Shown piece by piece: positions 20,843-32,218 of a DNA stretch of 64,000 bases. The DNA is from Athripsodes cinereus (Eukaryota > Arthropoda > Insecta > Trichoptera > Leptoceridae), in assembly GCA_947579605.1 (NCBI GenBank), contig OX388311.1, positions 25,174,951 to 25,238,950 on the forward strand, in the 5' to 3' direction. Within the stretch, counting starts at the first letter, position 1, and every line of letters starts with the position of its first letter. The translations under genes were made by a program, and so were the position numbers. The notes under the pieces are model-generated. The model did not search any database and was not told the origin of the DNA. It saw only the letters and a program-made list of their open reading frames with translations.

Positions 20843-21087
20843 TTACTACTATAGATACTATCACGACATATCCCATAAGTGGGGTAGCCAGCATACCAGC
20901 CGCAAATAATAATCATGTCAGCTAACCCCTCCGTGCCAATATAAAATCAAAGACATTCAGGATGGGTGGCAAACCTCATCGATAAATTTAAGATTTAAAA
21001 TGTCTTAATTTTTTCGAACACCTACCCTTTACAGGACACTCGAAAACTTACGGAGAAGAGTTGGAGACCAATTCATTACCGGGTGCT
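20843..21087 (-). repeat. R1 repeat, near full length
   Basis: Minus-strand copy: starts with the complement of the tail (ACTACTATAG...TATCCCATAAGTGGGGTAG) and ends at the R1 head (complement of AGCACCCGGTAATG at about 21075-21087). Diverged by about a tenth from the 33805 copy by eye. Confidence 0.82.
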
Positions 21088-21171
21088 AAATATATTTTGA
21101 AATTTTAAACATACCTATAAAGTAGATAAATATTCAAACAGTATGTAGGTATACAGTATTTTTTTGTTAAA

Positions 21172-21320
21172 GTTTAGGGTTGTCTGGAAGACGTTGCCCA
21201 GCAACATGTCCGCCTTTTGGCCAAATTTTGTTAATATTGTCATATTGAGTATTATTGTTTATATATTTGTGTATTATAATGTCCAATAAAAATTTATTTA
21301 TTTATATATATATGTAATGT
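21172..21320 (+). repeat. LINE-C type 3' end
   Basis: TGTCTGGAAGAC, the hairpin GTTGC-CCA-GCAAC (21193-21205), GTCCGCCTTTTG, then AATAAAAATTTATTTATTTA. The hairpin arms differ from those of the other copies in a compensating way. Confidence 0.6.
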
Positions 21321-21570
21321 TAGTCGGGGAAGAGCGATAAATCTTTTAGTAGATTTTTTTATTTATTTATTTTTCCATAAATATAACAACTAAAAACTTA
21401 CTACAACAAAATTTTACTAAACATTATATCTTAAAACACATATTTTTTTATGACAGTTATAAAAAATTGAATTTAGATATGGAAGATTAATTCTGTTTTG
21501 CTACAGGATAGGTATACATAATATGTCGTGCATTTTATGTATATCTGTATCATTCTAGTTTTTATACGGA

Positions 21571-22045
21571 TTCATTTACTGTTCATGGTGCGAGGCTTTG
21601 GAACAGACTCCCACATAAGGTTCGTACTTCTTCAACATTATATTCATTTCGTAAACAAATTAATTGTCTCTAGTCTTCATACATATTTTTCGATTTCATT
21701 TTTTTTTTACTTTTTTAAACTTTCGCGTAATAATTACGTCGAGCAGATCCTCTCCTTTTCCCCTTTCCCTTTCCCTTCCTACTCTTGTTGTATGTGTGCT
21801 TTTTATATTTTATCTTGTTTTTATTATATATTTCATTTGTAGTTTTTATTTTAGAATCTTGTTTTTATATACTTTTATCTATATGTTTTTTCTATTGTTT
21901 TATTTTTATTTTTTTTTATTTTTTCGGGTTGGCTGGAAGAAATCGCATATGCGATAAGCCCGCCTTTTGGTAGTTTATTGGAACAAAAACATGTACACAT
22001 TATAAATATTGATGCCAATAAAGCTTTATTTATTTATTTATTTAT
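21571..22045 (+). pseudogene. LINE-C C-terminal remnant and 3' UTR
   Basis: The short open run FTVHGARLWNRLPHKVRTSS with YSFRKQIN and a TAG stop (21571-21675) is the conserved C-terminal end of a LINE ORF (GARLWNRLP motif, CR1/Jockey-like). It is followed by a T-rich 3' UTR, GGCTGGAAGAA, the hairpin ATCGC-ATAT-GCGAT (21942-21955), AAGCCCGCCTTTTG and a GCCAATAAAGC...(TTTA)n tail to about 22045. Confidence 0.65.
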
Positions 22046-22159
22046 CATACATAGCATTAATATAGTGATATAATACTATAGGTATCTTTCTTGTTTTGTA
22101 GATTAATTAGTCTATAAAGTATATCTTATAAATTAATACGTTGGTACACAAAATAATTC

Positions 22160-22840
22160 AATTCTCTATCAGCCCCCTTATTATTATTATTATTATTTGG
22201 ATGATTTGTAAAGCGCCGTTTTGTGAAAAAAATCCACCTCAAGGGCGCTCTTTGCTAACTAAGGTTGTGCCTGAATTATTCCGTGAGATTTCTTGAATAG
22301 ATAAGTCTTCAGTTGGTTCTTGAAACGAGATATGTCCTGCGTTTCTCTGATCATTTGTGGAAGCCTGTTCCAGACTACAGGTGCAGATATTGCAAAAGCA
22401 CGCTCCACGTACACTGGTTTCGATACAGTACTGGTCACCTCCAATTTAGTTGTTATATCTTGACAAGACCTAAGTGTTGTCTGTCTATGACTTAACGCCT
22501 GTCTACCACAGAGTTCCATGATATATTCTGGGGCCATAGCATGAAGTGCCTTAAATACTGTCAAACACACTTTAAATTCAACTCTCCCCGGACATCTGAG
22601 CCAGTGAAGAGATTGAAGGGTGGCAGATATGTGTGAAGAGCGATTCAGTTGATAAATGAAACGTGCAGCCGCATTAAAAACGGACTGAATCCTCTGGAGT
22701 TGATATTGTGGAAGATTTGCGAGGATGCCATTGCAGTAATCCAATCGTGATACGACGAATGAGTTAATTATGGTTTTAGCTCCGTCGGTTGAAATATTTT
22801 TCCTTATATTCTTGAGCTGCCTTAAAGTATAGAAACCACT
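22160..22840 (-). pseudogene. CR1/L2-type LINE 3' fragment
   Basis: Minus-strand frame open from about 22836 to TAA at 22259: FYTLRQLKNIRKNIST, INSFVVSRLDYCNGILANLP, NAAARFIY, HISATLQSLHWLRC, VEFKVCLTVFKALH, APEYIMELC, WNRLPQMIRE and KNQLKTYLFKK. This is the thumb and C-terminal region of a CR1/L2-clade ORF, including the whole C-terminal end that the copy at 3-1165 lacks. The 3' UTR contains GGCGCTTTACAAATC and ends in (AAT)n at about 22177-22198. It is 5'-truncated just where the fold-back sequence at 22844 begins. No stop occurs within the fragment. Confidence 0.85.
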
Positions 22841-22843
22841 TAT

Positions 22844-23015
22844 TCAAAACACATTTTGGCGTTACGTTTTTGTACGACAATAGACGATTTCCCAAGTAAG
22901 TGTCAAATTTCGTTGCTAAAATACATAAGTATTGTGCAACAAGCTACGAAAATTGACACTTACTCGGGAAGTCGTCTATTCTCGAACGAAAACGTAACGC
23001 TTAAGTGTGTTTTGA
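22844..23015. mobile_element. 172-bp fold-back element
   Basis: Arms of about 70 bp: TCAAAACACATTTTGGCGTT and ACGATTTCCCAAGTAAGTGT on the left reappear as the complement on the right (ACACTTACTCGGGAAGTCGT, AACGCTTAAGTGTGTTTTGA). Central spacer at about 22916-22945. It abuts the truncated 5' side of the CR1 fragment. Confidence 0.7.
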
Positions 23016-23339
23016 CTACGGGCCTAGATGTAGCTAGCTGCGTTTATGTATGTAGATAGGTAAATATCTTGCATTTATAGGTTCACTCGGGTGTATAAAT
23101 TATTTCATTGTGTTCGCATCTGAACGTTTGTCTATCTGTATAGACAACCATCTACTAGCAGATAATATAGGTGCTTATATATTGATAGCGACAATGCAAT
23201 TTATTGATTAGTCTGTGCCAATATTGAAAATAATACATTAGACAACAGATAGACGGCGTATAGTGTTGTACTATGGCTTGTTTGAATTATTAAAATCGAT
23301 CTCCTTCATACAATTTACGTAGTGGGTACAATATATAGA

Positions 23340-23540
23340 CGAACGGTGTGGCGCGAAGGCTAACGCTCTCGCTTTTGAGTCACGAGGTCCCGGGATCGAT
23401 TCCCCACCAGGGCAAAATGAAGAATGACCTTTTTCAAATTGTCCTGGTTTTGGGTGTTACATGTATAGGCATATGTTTAGTGCATTGTATATATTGAGAA
23501 TTGTCTATACAAAAAAGTAGTAATAAAAGAGGTAAAACTT
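23340..23540 (+). mobile_element. tRNA-derived SINE (lepidopteran type)
   Basis: The head has an A-box-like TGGCGCGAAGGC (about 23350) and a B-box-like GGGATCGATTCC (about 23394), 40 bases apart, the internal RNA polymerase III promoter arrangement of a tRNA-derived SINE. The anticodon-region phrase AACGCTCTCGCTTTTGAGTC and the following ACCAGGGCAAAATGAA are what I know from abundant lepidopteran SINEs. The body continues for about 120 bases to an A-rich end. Not a functional tRNA: the acceptor stem does not close. Confidence 0.75.
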
Positions 23541-23667
23541 TAGTCCATTTCACTATGGCAGAGATTTGACAACGTTTTTATATTGTAGGTAAGAACTTCG
23601 GTTTATCGCCTCTTTATTCATTCTCTTTTTGCCATTAAAATTTCGAACCTCGAGTCGACTCGTGTGT

Positions 23668-23727
23668 TTATTACTTACAGTTTGTCTACTGGGTACCCCA
23701 TTTGTGAGAAATCTTGCAATGGTGCAG
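23668..23727 (+). repeat. R1 repeat, diverged 3' end
   Basis: TTACAGTTTGTCTACTGGGT, ACCCCATTTGTGAGAAAT and TGCAATGGTGCAG correspond to the R1 tail with many changes. Confidence 0.5.
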
Positions 23728-23786
23728 ATTCCTTTTAGAATTCGCCGCGATAAAATTTGGTACTCTAGTAACTCTAGTTGTAAAAA

Positions 23787-23896
23787 GAGACATTTTGAAT
23801 GATTTTTAAATATTCTACAATGCACATCCGTTACTTGATTTAAATCAAGTAACGGATGTGCATTGTAGAATATTTAAAAAACATTCAAAATGTCTC
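23787..23896. repeat. 110-bp palindrome with no spacer
   Basis: Two 55-bp arms meet at 23841/23842 (ACTTGATTT|AAATCAAGT) and extend outward to GAGACATTTTGAATG / CATTCAAAATGTCTC, with one mismatch. The sequence could extrude as a cruciform. Similarity outside the arms is not apparent. Confidence 0.9.
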
Positions 23897-24299
23897 GTAA
23901 CTGTTACATAGTTAATCCTTCTAAAATAACTGATATTGTAAAAAGAGAAGTAAAATTGATTAGAAGTTTGTATTCAGACCTGTCTATTTACTTACGGAAT
24001 AAAAAGGATAAAGTTTTAATTTATTCTCAGGAGGGCATTGTCGCCTGGGTTCTTCTTTCTTTATGTTCATTAAAAAATCTTATTTAGACGTTGACGTTTT
24101 AGTACCTACCTAGAAAATTACATGATTTCCTTTTAAGATTTTTTTCTTTTTAATACAAAATTGTCAATGTTGCTGATGTTTACAAAGTAAGTACCTATTT
24201 AGTAAAACTGGTAGGTACTTATTATAATGAATATTTCAAGTCAAAAACTTTACTAATTCATACATTATATACAAACACTAATAGGTAAATACATTTGCT

Positions 24300-24425
24300 G
24301 TTGTAGGCTTTCGAGGTCTTCATTTATGGATGCAGACATTCTTCCAGGTTTTCCCCATCTAGTCGGTCTCCGTCCTACGTCTTAACGTTTCGATTCTGCT
24401 GACGGAGTCATTATCAAAAGTATCC
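24300..24425 (-). repeat. Possible Penelope-like terminus
   Basis: The minus strand reads TTGATAATGACTCCGTCAGC, AGAATCGAAACGTTAAGACG, a layout resembling Penelope-element ends, where a CUGAnnA box, a stem and GAAAC follow each other. Evidence is a short motif only. Confidence 0.3.
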
Positions 24426-24639
24426 CGACATACCTACTCATAAAATGCTAAAATTTTCGTTTGTAATTTACAAGTGTTTTACATTTTTTAATGTAAATCT
24501 ACAGAAGCAGATAATAAGGACCACTTTATCACTCAGAATTTGGCATCTGTTTACTAGTACCTTTTCCTATTTATTCTTCTCCTTTACACCTCCTCTTTTC
24601 CTTCTTCTAGGGTTTTTTTCTTTTTTTTTAAGTTACATC

Positions 24640-24795
24640 AAAATAGATTAGTAGGAAGAAATCGCGCCTCTGCAATAAACTCGCCCTCTTTATATTGATT
24701 GTATGAATGTATTTTTGCGTAAATTTGCTCTTAATCAATGTACAGTAAACAATAAATAAACAAATAAATAAACAAATAAATAGATAAATAAATAA
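24640..24795 (+). repeat. LINE-C 3' end with (AATA)n tail
   Basis: GGAAGAA, ATCGC-GCCTCT-GCAAT (hairpin with one broken pair), AAACTCGCCCTC, and a long AATAAATA tail ending about 24795. Parallel to 15105-15256. Confidence 0.65.
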
Positions 24796-25719
24796 CAGGA
24801 AACGTATTTTTTAAAAAGAATGCCCAAAAAAAATACGTGAAATTAAAAAATGTGGCACCTACATTTAATTGAGAAATACGTGTAGGTAATATAACGGTTC
24901 TATTTTTTGTTTTAATATTTTAAGTGCATTAGGTTCGCTGGTTACCTTACTTATGAAAGAAAACGTGGTAAAAAATATGCATTATGTATTTATTATAGTT
25001 TTACGTTTGTAAATTCTTCTCTACGGTTCGAAACAAATGAATAATAGACTCAACACAAACTGAGAATTTTCTTATTTTGATAACAAATGATAAACTATGC
25101 CAAGGTTACATGAATGTGTTATATTTATGTAATTCCATGTAAATATATAATGAACTAGCTTTTAGGCAATATAAAGAATATTGTATGATAGAAAGTCGTA
25201 TGATACAGAGATTTTAATATAATAAATGTCTAATTTTTCAACAGTGTTCTTAAATTTTTAAACATAATATCACTTAAACTTTAAGTCATGACGTTAACAT
25301 ATGAAAATTTTATTCTTTTATTGCAATAAGTTTCTGTCAGAAAAAAACAAATAATATTAATTTTCCAGATTTTTTGTCCGAATGTTAAATAAAAATACGA
25401 AAGAGTGTCCACGTTTGCGAGATAAAAGTAAAAAGGTCTACGAAATAAAAGCAACCTGAAACCGTGTGGTGGTCTCTAATTGAAAAATTAATTTGAATCG
25501 TCCAGAACGTAATTATCAATACATCGAGAGTCACGTACTAGTGGCCTACTGGAAGGCAGAATAAGCATACTGTTAGTAAATTAAGGACATTATCACGAAG
25601 TAATTATTATTCCATCTATTATATTTGGCTAGGTGACACGTTATTCGCAGATAAAGATTTATTCTGGAGCTAATTCTGGCTAAAATAATTTGCGGCTAAA
25701 AATAAATGAATACAATATT
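24796..25719. other. AT-rich stretch, no gene seen
   Basis: Nothing recognised in about 900 bp. Confidence 0.5.
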
Positions 25720-25957
25720 TCTATATACCATCACGGCATATCTCACAAGTGGGATAGCCAGCAGACGAAACGCATGTAATAAGCATGCAGGTAATCTTCT
25801 CTGTGCCAATAAAAAAATGACATTCAGGATGGTGTCAAAATTTTTCATCATCGCTGAATTTGAGATGTAAAATGTCTTAATTTGAGATGTAAAATGTCTT
25901 AATTTGAGATGTAAAAAGTCTTAACACCTGCCTTTTACAAGACACTCGAAAACTTAC
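25720..25957 (-). repeat. R1 repeat with internal triplication
   Basis: Minus-strand copy from the tail (ATACCATCACGGCATATC) to TTTTCGAGTGTC. The segment AATTTGAGATGTAAAATGTC occurs three times in tandem at about 25857-25921, where other copies have it once. The head beyond 25957 is missing. Confidence 0.85.
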
Positions 25958-26370
25958 ACAAGAATTAATATAATAAGATTGATTTTGGAAAGAAATTTGA
26001 ATATCTATTCGTTTATAGTGGATATTGATTAGGTGCAACCTGAAACAGTTAGTTATTATGTGAGTAGAGTTTTGTTTTAACTAGGAATAACTCCATACTT
26101 GACTAGCCACGAATAGCAAAGCAGGACTAAATATGCATATTTTTTTTTTCATTATTACGGGTATTATATTTATACATTTTAATACGTAGTGATGTGACTG
26201 TAGGTATTAATAGCCAGCAGCTTCTACGGTTTAATTGGCTGAACGTGGATGGAATCGCTGCGAGACAAATCATTTTGGTCTTGTTACTTTTATTTCGATT
26301 CGAGAGGGAATACATTCATGTGCTATCATCGAATATCTCTATCTAAATAATTAATAAATTTTATGGTAAC
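25958..26370. other. No feature recognised
   Basis: No coding similarity seen. Confidence 0.45.
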
Positions 26371-26374
26371 GTAA

Positions 26375-26800
26375 ATGTGTGTAAAGGCTCAAGAGCGGAA
26401 GATACTAAGCTTTGAAAACAAGTGTCTTAGAAGGATTTTGGATGTCAGATGGTATGAACATGTTACAAATGATGCTGTGCGCCGGCGCACCCAGCAGAGA
26501 CCTGTAATCTCCGTAATACAAGAGAGACGATGGTCCTGGCTGGGACATGTTTTGAGAATGCCCAATGATAGTTGGCCAAAAAGAGCACTGTTCTTCCGTC
26601 CGCAGGGGTTCCGTAGGCCCGGGCGTCCCTCTTTCACAATACACCGTTCCTATGACAACGATATCAGAGCGCAAGGAATGTCGTGGAAAGAGGTGACGCA
26701 AATGGCACAGAGACGCTCTGAATGGAGGAGGCTGGTTTCTGCCCTGTGCTCCCGAGAGGAGCGTTGAGGGCGATGAATGAATGAATGAATGAAATGTTGA
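26375..26800 (+). pseudogene. LINE-E C-terminal fragment, 130 codons open
   Basis: Open frame carrying the C-terminal region of a non-LTR endonuclease/reverse transcriptase: ENKCLRRILDVRWYEHVTND, then QERRWSWLGHVLRMPND, GRPSFTI, GMSWKEVTQMA and RRSEWRRLVSALCS, stop TGA at 26765-26767. The WLGHV..M and GRP..T motifs mark the post-RT region of RTE-like LINEs. The reverse transcriptase core is missing upstream (5' truncation). After the stop come GGGCGATG and (AATG)n. The same end occurs at 18617-18722. Confidence 0.78.
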
Positions 26801-27164
26801 TATTGAGTATAAATAAATTATTGTTTGGAATGATTCAACTCAAATCATAACGTTGTATATTCGATCCCAAGTGCCGAAAAACTTCCCTTTCACGACACAA
26901 GCTTTTAGTTTACTGTAAAAGGTGTTTAATTTTGTATTTGGGTATATAGCAAAACCATATACATCTTAAATAAAATTGCATATACCTTATATTTAACTGC
27001 ATGTAATGTCAAAAGTTGTCCAAAAAATATAAGATACCCAGGATGTTTGGCATACCGAATTTCTGAATGAAGATATTAAATATTTTACATATGCGTGGTA
27101 TTTTACGAATGTCTGTATTTTCAGAAGACTCGAAAATAGAAAACCTTAACTATGTTTTGTTACA

Positions 27165-27236
27165 TTAAGTTTTATTGTATAATATGTATTTTTGCAAATT
27201 TATGGCCAATAAAGTTTTATTTATTTATTTAATATG
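27165..27236 (+). repeat. LINE 3' tail, (TTTA)n
   Basis: GGCCAATAAAGTTTTATTTA and following TTTA repeats match the extreme end of LINE-C at 22010-22045. Nothing coding is left upstream. Confidence 0.45.
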
Positions 27237-27324
27237 TTTCATTTAATGAACATAAATAATTATCTTGTCATTGTATTTTCATTATGTACCTGTATTTAAA
27301 TAGCAAAAGCTTTTATTGCTACTT

Positions 27325-27392
27325 TACCTACTATACTATGCCATCACGGCACGTCCCACAAGTGGGGTAGCCAGCGGAATAACTGCGTATAA
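27325..27392 (-). repeat. R1 repeat, 3' end only
   Basis: TACTATGCCATCACGGCACG and TCCCACAAGTGGGGTAGCCA are the complement of the R1 tail. Confidence 0.75.
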
Positions 27393-28335
27393 TAGGCCTA
27401 CAGAATTTCTTCTACGTTCTAATAAAAAAGACTACAGAATATCATCTCTGAATTGTACCAAGATGTTTTTCTCTTATGAAATATTTTTCCTATTAATAAA
27501 CTAGGTAATTTAGAATGCATGTTTAATACTCACAAAAAGGTTGTTTCAAACTTGGACTGCGATTCTGACACATTTGTGTTTTGGTAATTACTGTGTTTTT
27601 ACTTAGCAGGGCAGTATTCTTCTTCATAAATAAATATTCTGAAAACTCAATGGGTGTGGCTTAGTAATTCATCCTCGTTTTTTCGATGATTTTTTTTCAG
27701 TTATTTTTCAATCACTTTTAAAATTTTATCGTGCGCCTCCAATTGCGATAATTATCACCGTACTATACCTAAACGTACAACATATTACTAGTATTATGTG
27801 TGACTCGACATTGTTCACAAAAACGTAAAGGTAGCTCCCGTTCCATTTATTTATTTCATTCAGGTACATAGTAGGTACCTACTTATGTATACCCACGGTG
27901 TATTATTTACTCTTCGATACATGAACATATAAAATAGAATGCTTCGTTATTATATGTTCAACAGAACGCTCGTTAACCAGTGCCTACGTTTTACGCATTG
28001 TTAGCGAACTATGGACGTGTTCTATTCAATTATTAATATTGACAATATTTCAACGCTACCACAAATATAAACATAAGAAAAATATTAATAAAATAATGAT
28101 ACATCAAATACAGAAATCATACCACATCATCTTCATAGTTTAAGTACATTGGCACTACCATAACCAACATTGAAAAATCACTCTACAGAAGGCTGAATTT
28201 TTGAATACTTGTAGAATAGTACCTAGTTATTTTTTACAAATAGTCGAAACTTTACAAACTGACACAGAAACGGGTGACACTTGGCACATGTGCCCATGTC
28301 ACCTGGAAAACTGGAGACATGGGCAAATGTTATTT

Positions 28336-28398
28336 ATATGATGCGACTACTTTGCTTGTTATCCCACTTGTGAGATATGCCGTGATACTGTAGTCCTC
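28336..28398 (+). repeat. R1 repeat, 3' end only
   Basis: TTTGCTTGTTATCCCACTTG and TGAGATATGCCGTGATAC match the last part of R1. Confidence 0.6.
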
Positions 28399-28399
28399 T

Positions 28400-28585
28400 T
28401 CTTCTCCTTGGGCACTTGTTAGTCCCTCACGGTGGTGTGGTCTGTCTTTCTTGTTTTATTACTTTCGCAATCTACTCTCCGGTATTTTATCTGAGAAATC
28501 CCGCACACTCAGAATGTATGAATTTCGGATCTTATCAAGTCTTTGACCCCGCACATCAATCGCACCTCTTATCACAGGTCACCCC
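28400..28585 (-). pseudogene. LINE-D C-terminal scrap
   Basis: The minus strand reads GAIDVRGQRLDKIRNSYILS, then SDKIPESRLRK before two stops. KIRNxYI and DKIPESRLRW-type motifs occur after the reverse transcriptase of several RTE/R4-like LINEs. Short and interrupted. Confidence 0.5.
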
Positions 28586-28599
28586 GGTAAACAAAACAA

Positions 28600-30584
28600 A
28601 ATTTTCTATTTTTAATCTGTTATTTAATTGTGTTAATATTTAGACACGTCTGACAATCCAATGATATACTTTAATATAATTTCAAATACGTGTATGGAGT
28701 AAAACAACAATGAATTATGAAACAGGTGAGTAATTGTCAGGTAAGTGTTAAACGTCAAATTGCTTGATATTTTAACATAACGTGACGGTTTCTTCCGTCA
28801 AGGTTTAAGTGAAATTCCGAGAAACTGCGTGAAACGTTTACTACAATAATAGAATATGTTAATAGATGCTTAAGAAATAACGAATTTTAATAAAACAAAA
28901 TGCCTTTGTTCGTGTACATGCTTCTTTTAACTTATTTTCGTTACTTGGCGTTTGAGCTTTCAAAAGGTTTTGAAATAGTCATTTTGAAAAGAAAAAAGTA
29001 TATTTTTAAATATTCAATTTATGTGGTGTAGTACATAAAGTAAGTATTGCTTAATATTTTAAAAATGTTCCGTGATAACCACATTGTTAGTGCCAATATA
29101 AAATCATATCAATCAAGTATTTGTTAGTCTATGGAAATCCCGGAAAACCATTGGTCTCTTATTATTTTCTGTATGCTTTCAACTATCCTGTGAATGGCAG
29201 ATACCTACCTACTTCTATTGTAAAACCTCACATACCTATAAAACATATTTTAGAATCATCAATATTCAGCGATTAGGTACCTACCTATGCCACCTGGAGT
29301 AGAAGTTACGCTTTTATGTAGATCACCCGGACTAAAGATACACAGGATCTTGAGGAAGTTGTTACGTGTTCTCCGTTATAGTAGACTATTTAATAGGGCC
29401 GACGAGTATCTGAGGAGTCACTGATTGCACTTTGTTCATGTAAAATGTATTTTGTTTTTTTTTTCGTCGAATACCTATATTGATGTTACCCGATCGCGAT
29501 CCGTTGGTACAATGAATAGTAAGTACCATACCAAGGGATAAGTACGGGATAGTGACAATAATAATATATTTGTTTTTCGGGATCAAGGGCATGTCGGTAA
29601 GATAAAATTCAAGTCCTCTACCTACGCATTCCATGTTCCAACATATATTGAATATTAACAATATTTAACACCACCTATCTTGAATGTCTACTTTTTTGTT
29701 TATTGACATGGAAAAACGACATGAATGTTTATTAAAAATAATATCACTGAATTCATTGTTTAAGAACATAGCCATGTGGAATATCATTGATTTAATATTT
29801 GATATTACCAAGTTATTTCGATCTATTTTTAAGAAATATTATATTAATAAATAATATTATATGTGTTGTTTATGAAAATTTTGAAATAAATATTTTTCAA
29901 ATTAGGTATATTTCAATCCTCCAACAATGTCGAATATTTATTTTAAGCTTCTCAAACACGATATCATAAATATCGTAATACCTTAAAGCACTAAGTAAAT
30001 AACAAATTTTGTAATGTGTGTACGAGACAAAACATCTATGTATATAACATTTCAATGTACTCGTTTTATGTATAATGTGAATCTCAACATAAATATTTAA
30101 TAAATTTAATATCATTTAATAATATACCAGGTAAAATCTAGCAAAAACCTAGGTACATACATTAATGGATAAAAGCTTATTATTTGATATGTACGTAGGT
30201 ACCTAAATTTACGTGCTTAGTATTAGTATTATAAATACTTAAACACGTGTCTTACATTGTGACATACTTAAATACATACACACGTGCTCTGTTCAACTCT
30301 GTCAAAGTCTTATCGCTGAAGCTATTTATTTATTTATTTACCTATTTATTTATATATTTATTTTGTGCAAACAAACAGTTAAATAATGTACATTACAAAA
30401 TATGAGTAACATTAAAGAATTAAAGAAGAATTAACGAATTCTATTAAAAGTGCATTCCATACAGGTGAAGACATAATCACATGGGCCACATGAAAAATAA
30501 AGTGAGTTACGTTATGATTGAAAGAAAAAAAAAACATGGGTCAAAATATAATGGCGGATATGCGTTGAACACACACGTAGAATA
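28600..30584. other. AT-rich stretch, almost featureless
   Basis: About 2 kb without recognisable genes. A weak R1 fragment lies at 29668-29735 (plus): CACCTATCTTGAATGTC and TATTGACATGG. Confidence 0.5.
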
Positions 30585-30680
30585 GACATGGCTGGCAGGA
30601 GTCAGGGAAGAATGGAAAATAATATCCAGACTTGTTGCAATATTGCAAACCAACCAATTGGATTGTAACTCAGAATAATA
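30585..30680 (+). pseudogene. LINE-B extreme 3' end
   Basis: Reads LAGVREEWKIISRLVA and ends CAATTGGATTGTAACTCAGA then ATAATAATA, parallel to the LINE-B end at 7690-7760. Confidence 0.65.
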
Positions 30681-32210
30681 ATAGGCATCGATCGATTATC
30701 TACAAATCACAATCTGGATAAATCTTCATAGGGTGTTTGATGAACACTAGGAGGGTGTTTGATGTTATTTATTTCTATGAATTTTAGTAGGTTTATTGCA
30801 ATAAAAACCATCATTTTAAATAAATTCAAGCAATACCAATTCATTGAAATACCTTTTTAAAATTATATTCAAATGAAACTTCTTCGTAAAAGCATATTAT
30901 GCTTTAATAGAAAACATTAATGTTGAATATTAATTTATTTTCAAATAAATACACGCCTGTACATATTATAAAGTTTATTATAATATTTTCTTGTGAAAAT
31001 TGTTGTACCTTCTAACTATGTAATATAATTATTGCACGGTAATGGTTCATTTGGTTGAGAAATTTCAAAAGCTTTCTGTAAAAAATACTTTCTGAATCCA
31101 AAGAACTGAAATCTCACCGATAAAGTGTGACTATATTATTATTATTATTTGTAAGCTTTCTACACGAACTTTTTTTTTTATCACGGTCTACATTATTAAG
31201 GCTTAGATTTAATCGCAAAGAGAGAATTCCTTAGATCGGGGATAATTAAATAAAAAGAGTGTACTTAAAATTTCTTCCCTATCGATTCAAAGAGAATTTC
31301 CTCACTAACCCTGCGTGAATCAATGAACGTACTCCCGTCAAACAATTTGTGAAAAATGCGAAGGTTTTATTTTTATTTTTATATTCTCTGAATTGGCACG
31401 ATACATTCATCGTCATCACTGATATTTTTAGGTTTAAATAATACCCAATAAATATATTTATACTTGAGTAACAGATTTTTCGAAAATTATTTCATTTGAT
31501 TAGAACAGTGATTATTTTTCAGGTAAAGGATAAAGTGTAGGTACTCATCTATTTATTCACTATGCCTTATATCATCCCTTGAGCGATTTGCAAAGAACCT
31601 TACGTAGGTACTACAATAGTTTCCTCTTCATCCCTTCTAACGCATATGCGACAAAAAATCAATATGCAGCTCCACTTCAGAATTTGATGTACGTTATCAA
31701 GTCATGTATTTTTCGGATGTACATGCTATCCTATAAATGCAAGCAAACATTTTAATGATGCAAAAAATAATTTAACGATACAAAAGACTCTGCCGTATAA
31801 AAATGTAAATAAAATAAGAATATTAAAATAAAAAAAAAATGTAGTTTTTTTTAACAATTAATAATTAATCAATTATTGATCAAGCTCATTGTTTATAAAA
31901 ACTATATAAATACGGATAATATTATGTTTCATGTGAGATAACTCTACGCCATGAAAACCGCTTACATTTAATAATAGACAGTTGAAAGTAAGTACACAAC
32001 TCCAATAAGACGTAAACTTTTAATTACAATTATCATTAATTTTAACGCCTCAAAGGTTATCTACTCCCATAATAATTATTATAACTAACCTTTCACCTGG
32101 TATTGCTCTGAAAATATATAAATTATTTGTATTGTGTTGTGTTATTAATAAGTGTCTAATACCGCATTCGCAGTCCACGAAATGGTCGTGCGTGTATTTT
32201 TGTGTAAAAT
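30681..32210. other. AT-rich stretch, no gene seen
   Basis: No coding or repeat structure recognised, apart from ATT microsatellite runs (about 31136-31149). Confidence 0.5.
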
Positions 32211-32218
32211 GTAAACAT

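Noticed and set aside
21528..21973. Hydrophobic open frames of 60-104 codons
   Set aside because: Produced by T-rich LINE 3' UTR sequence; they overlap in three frames.
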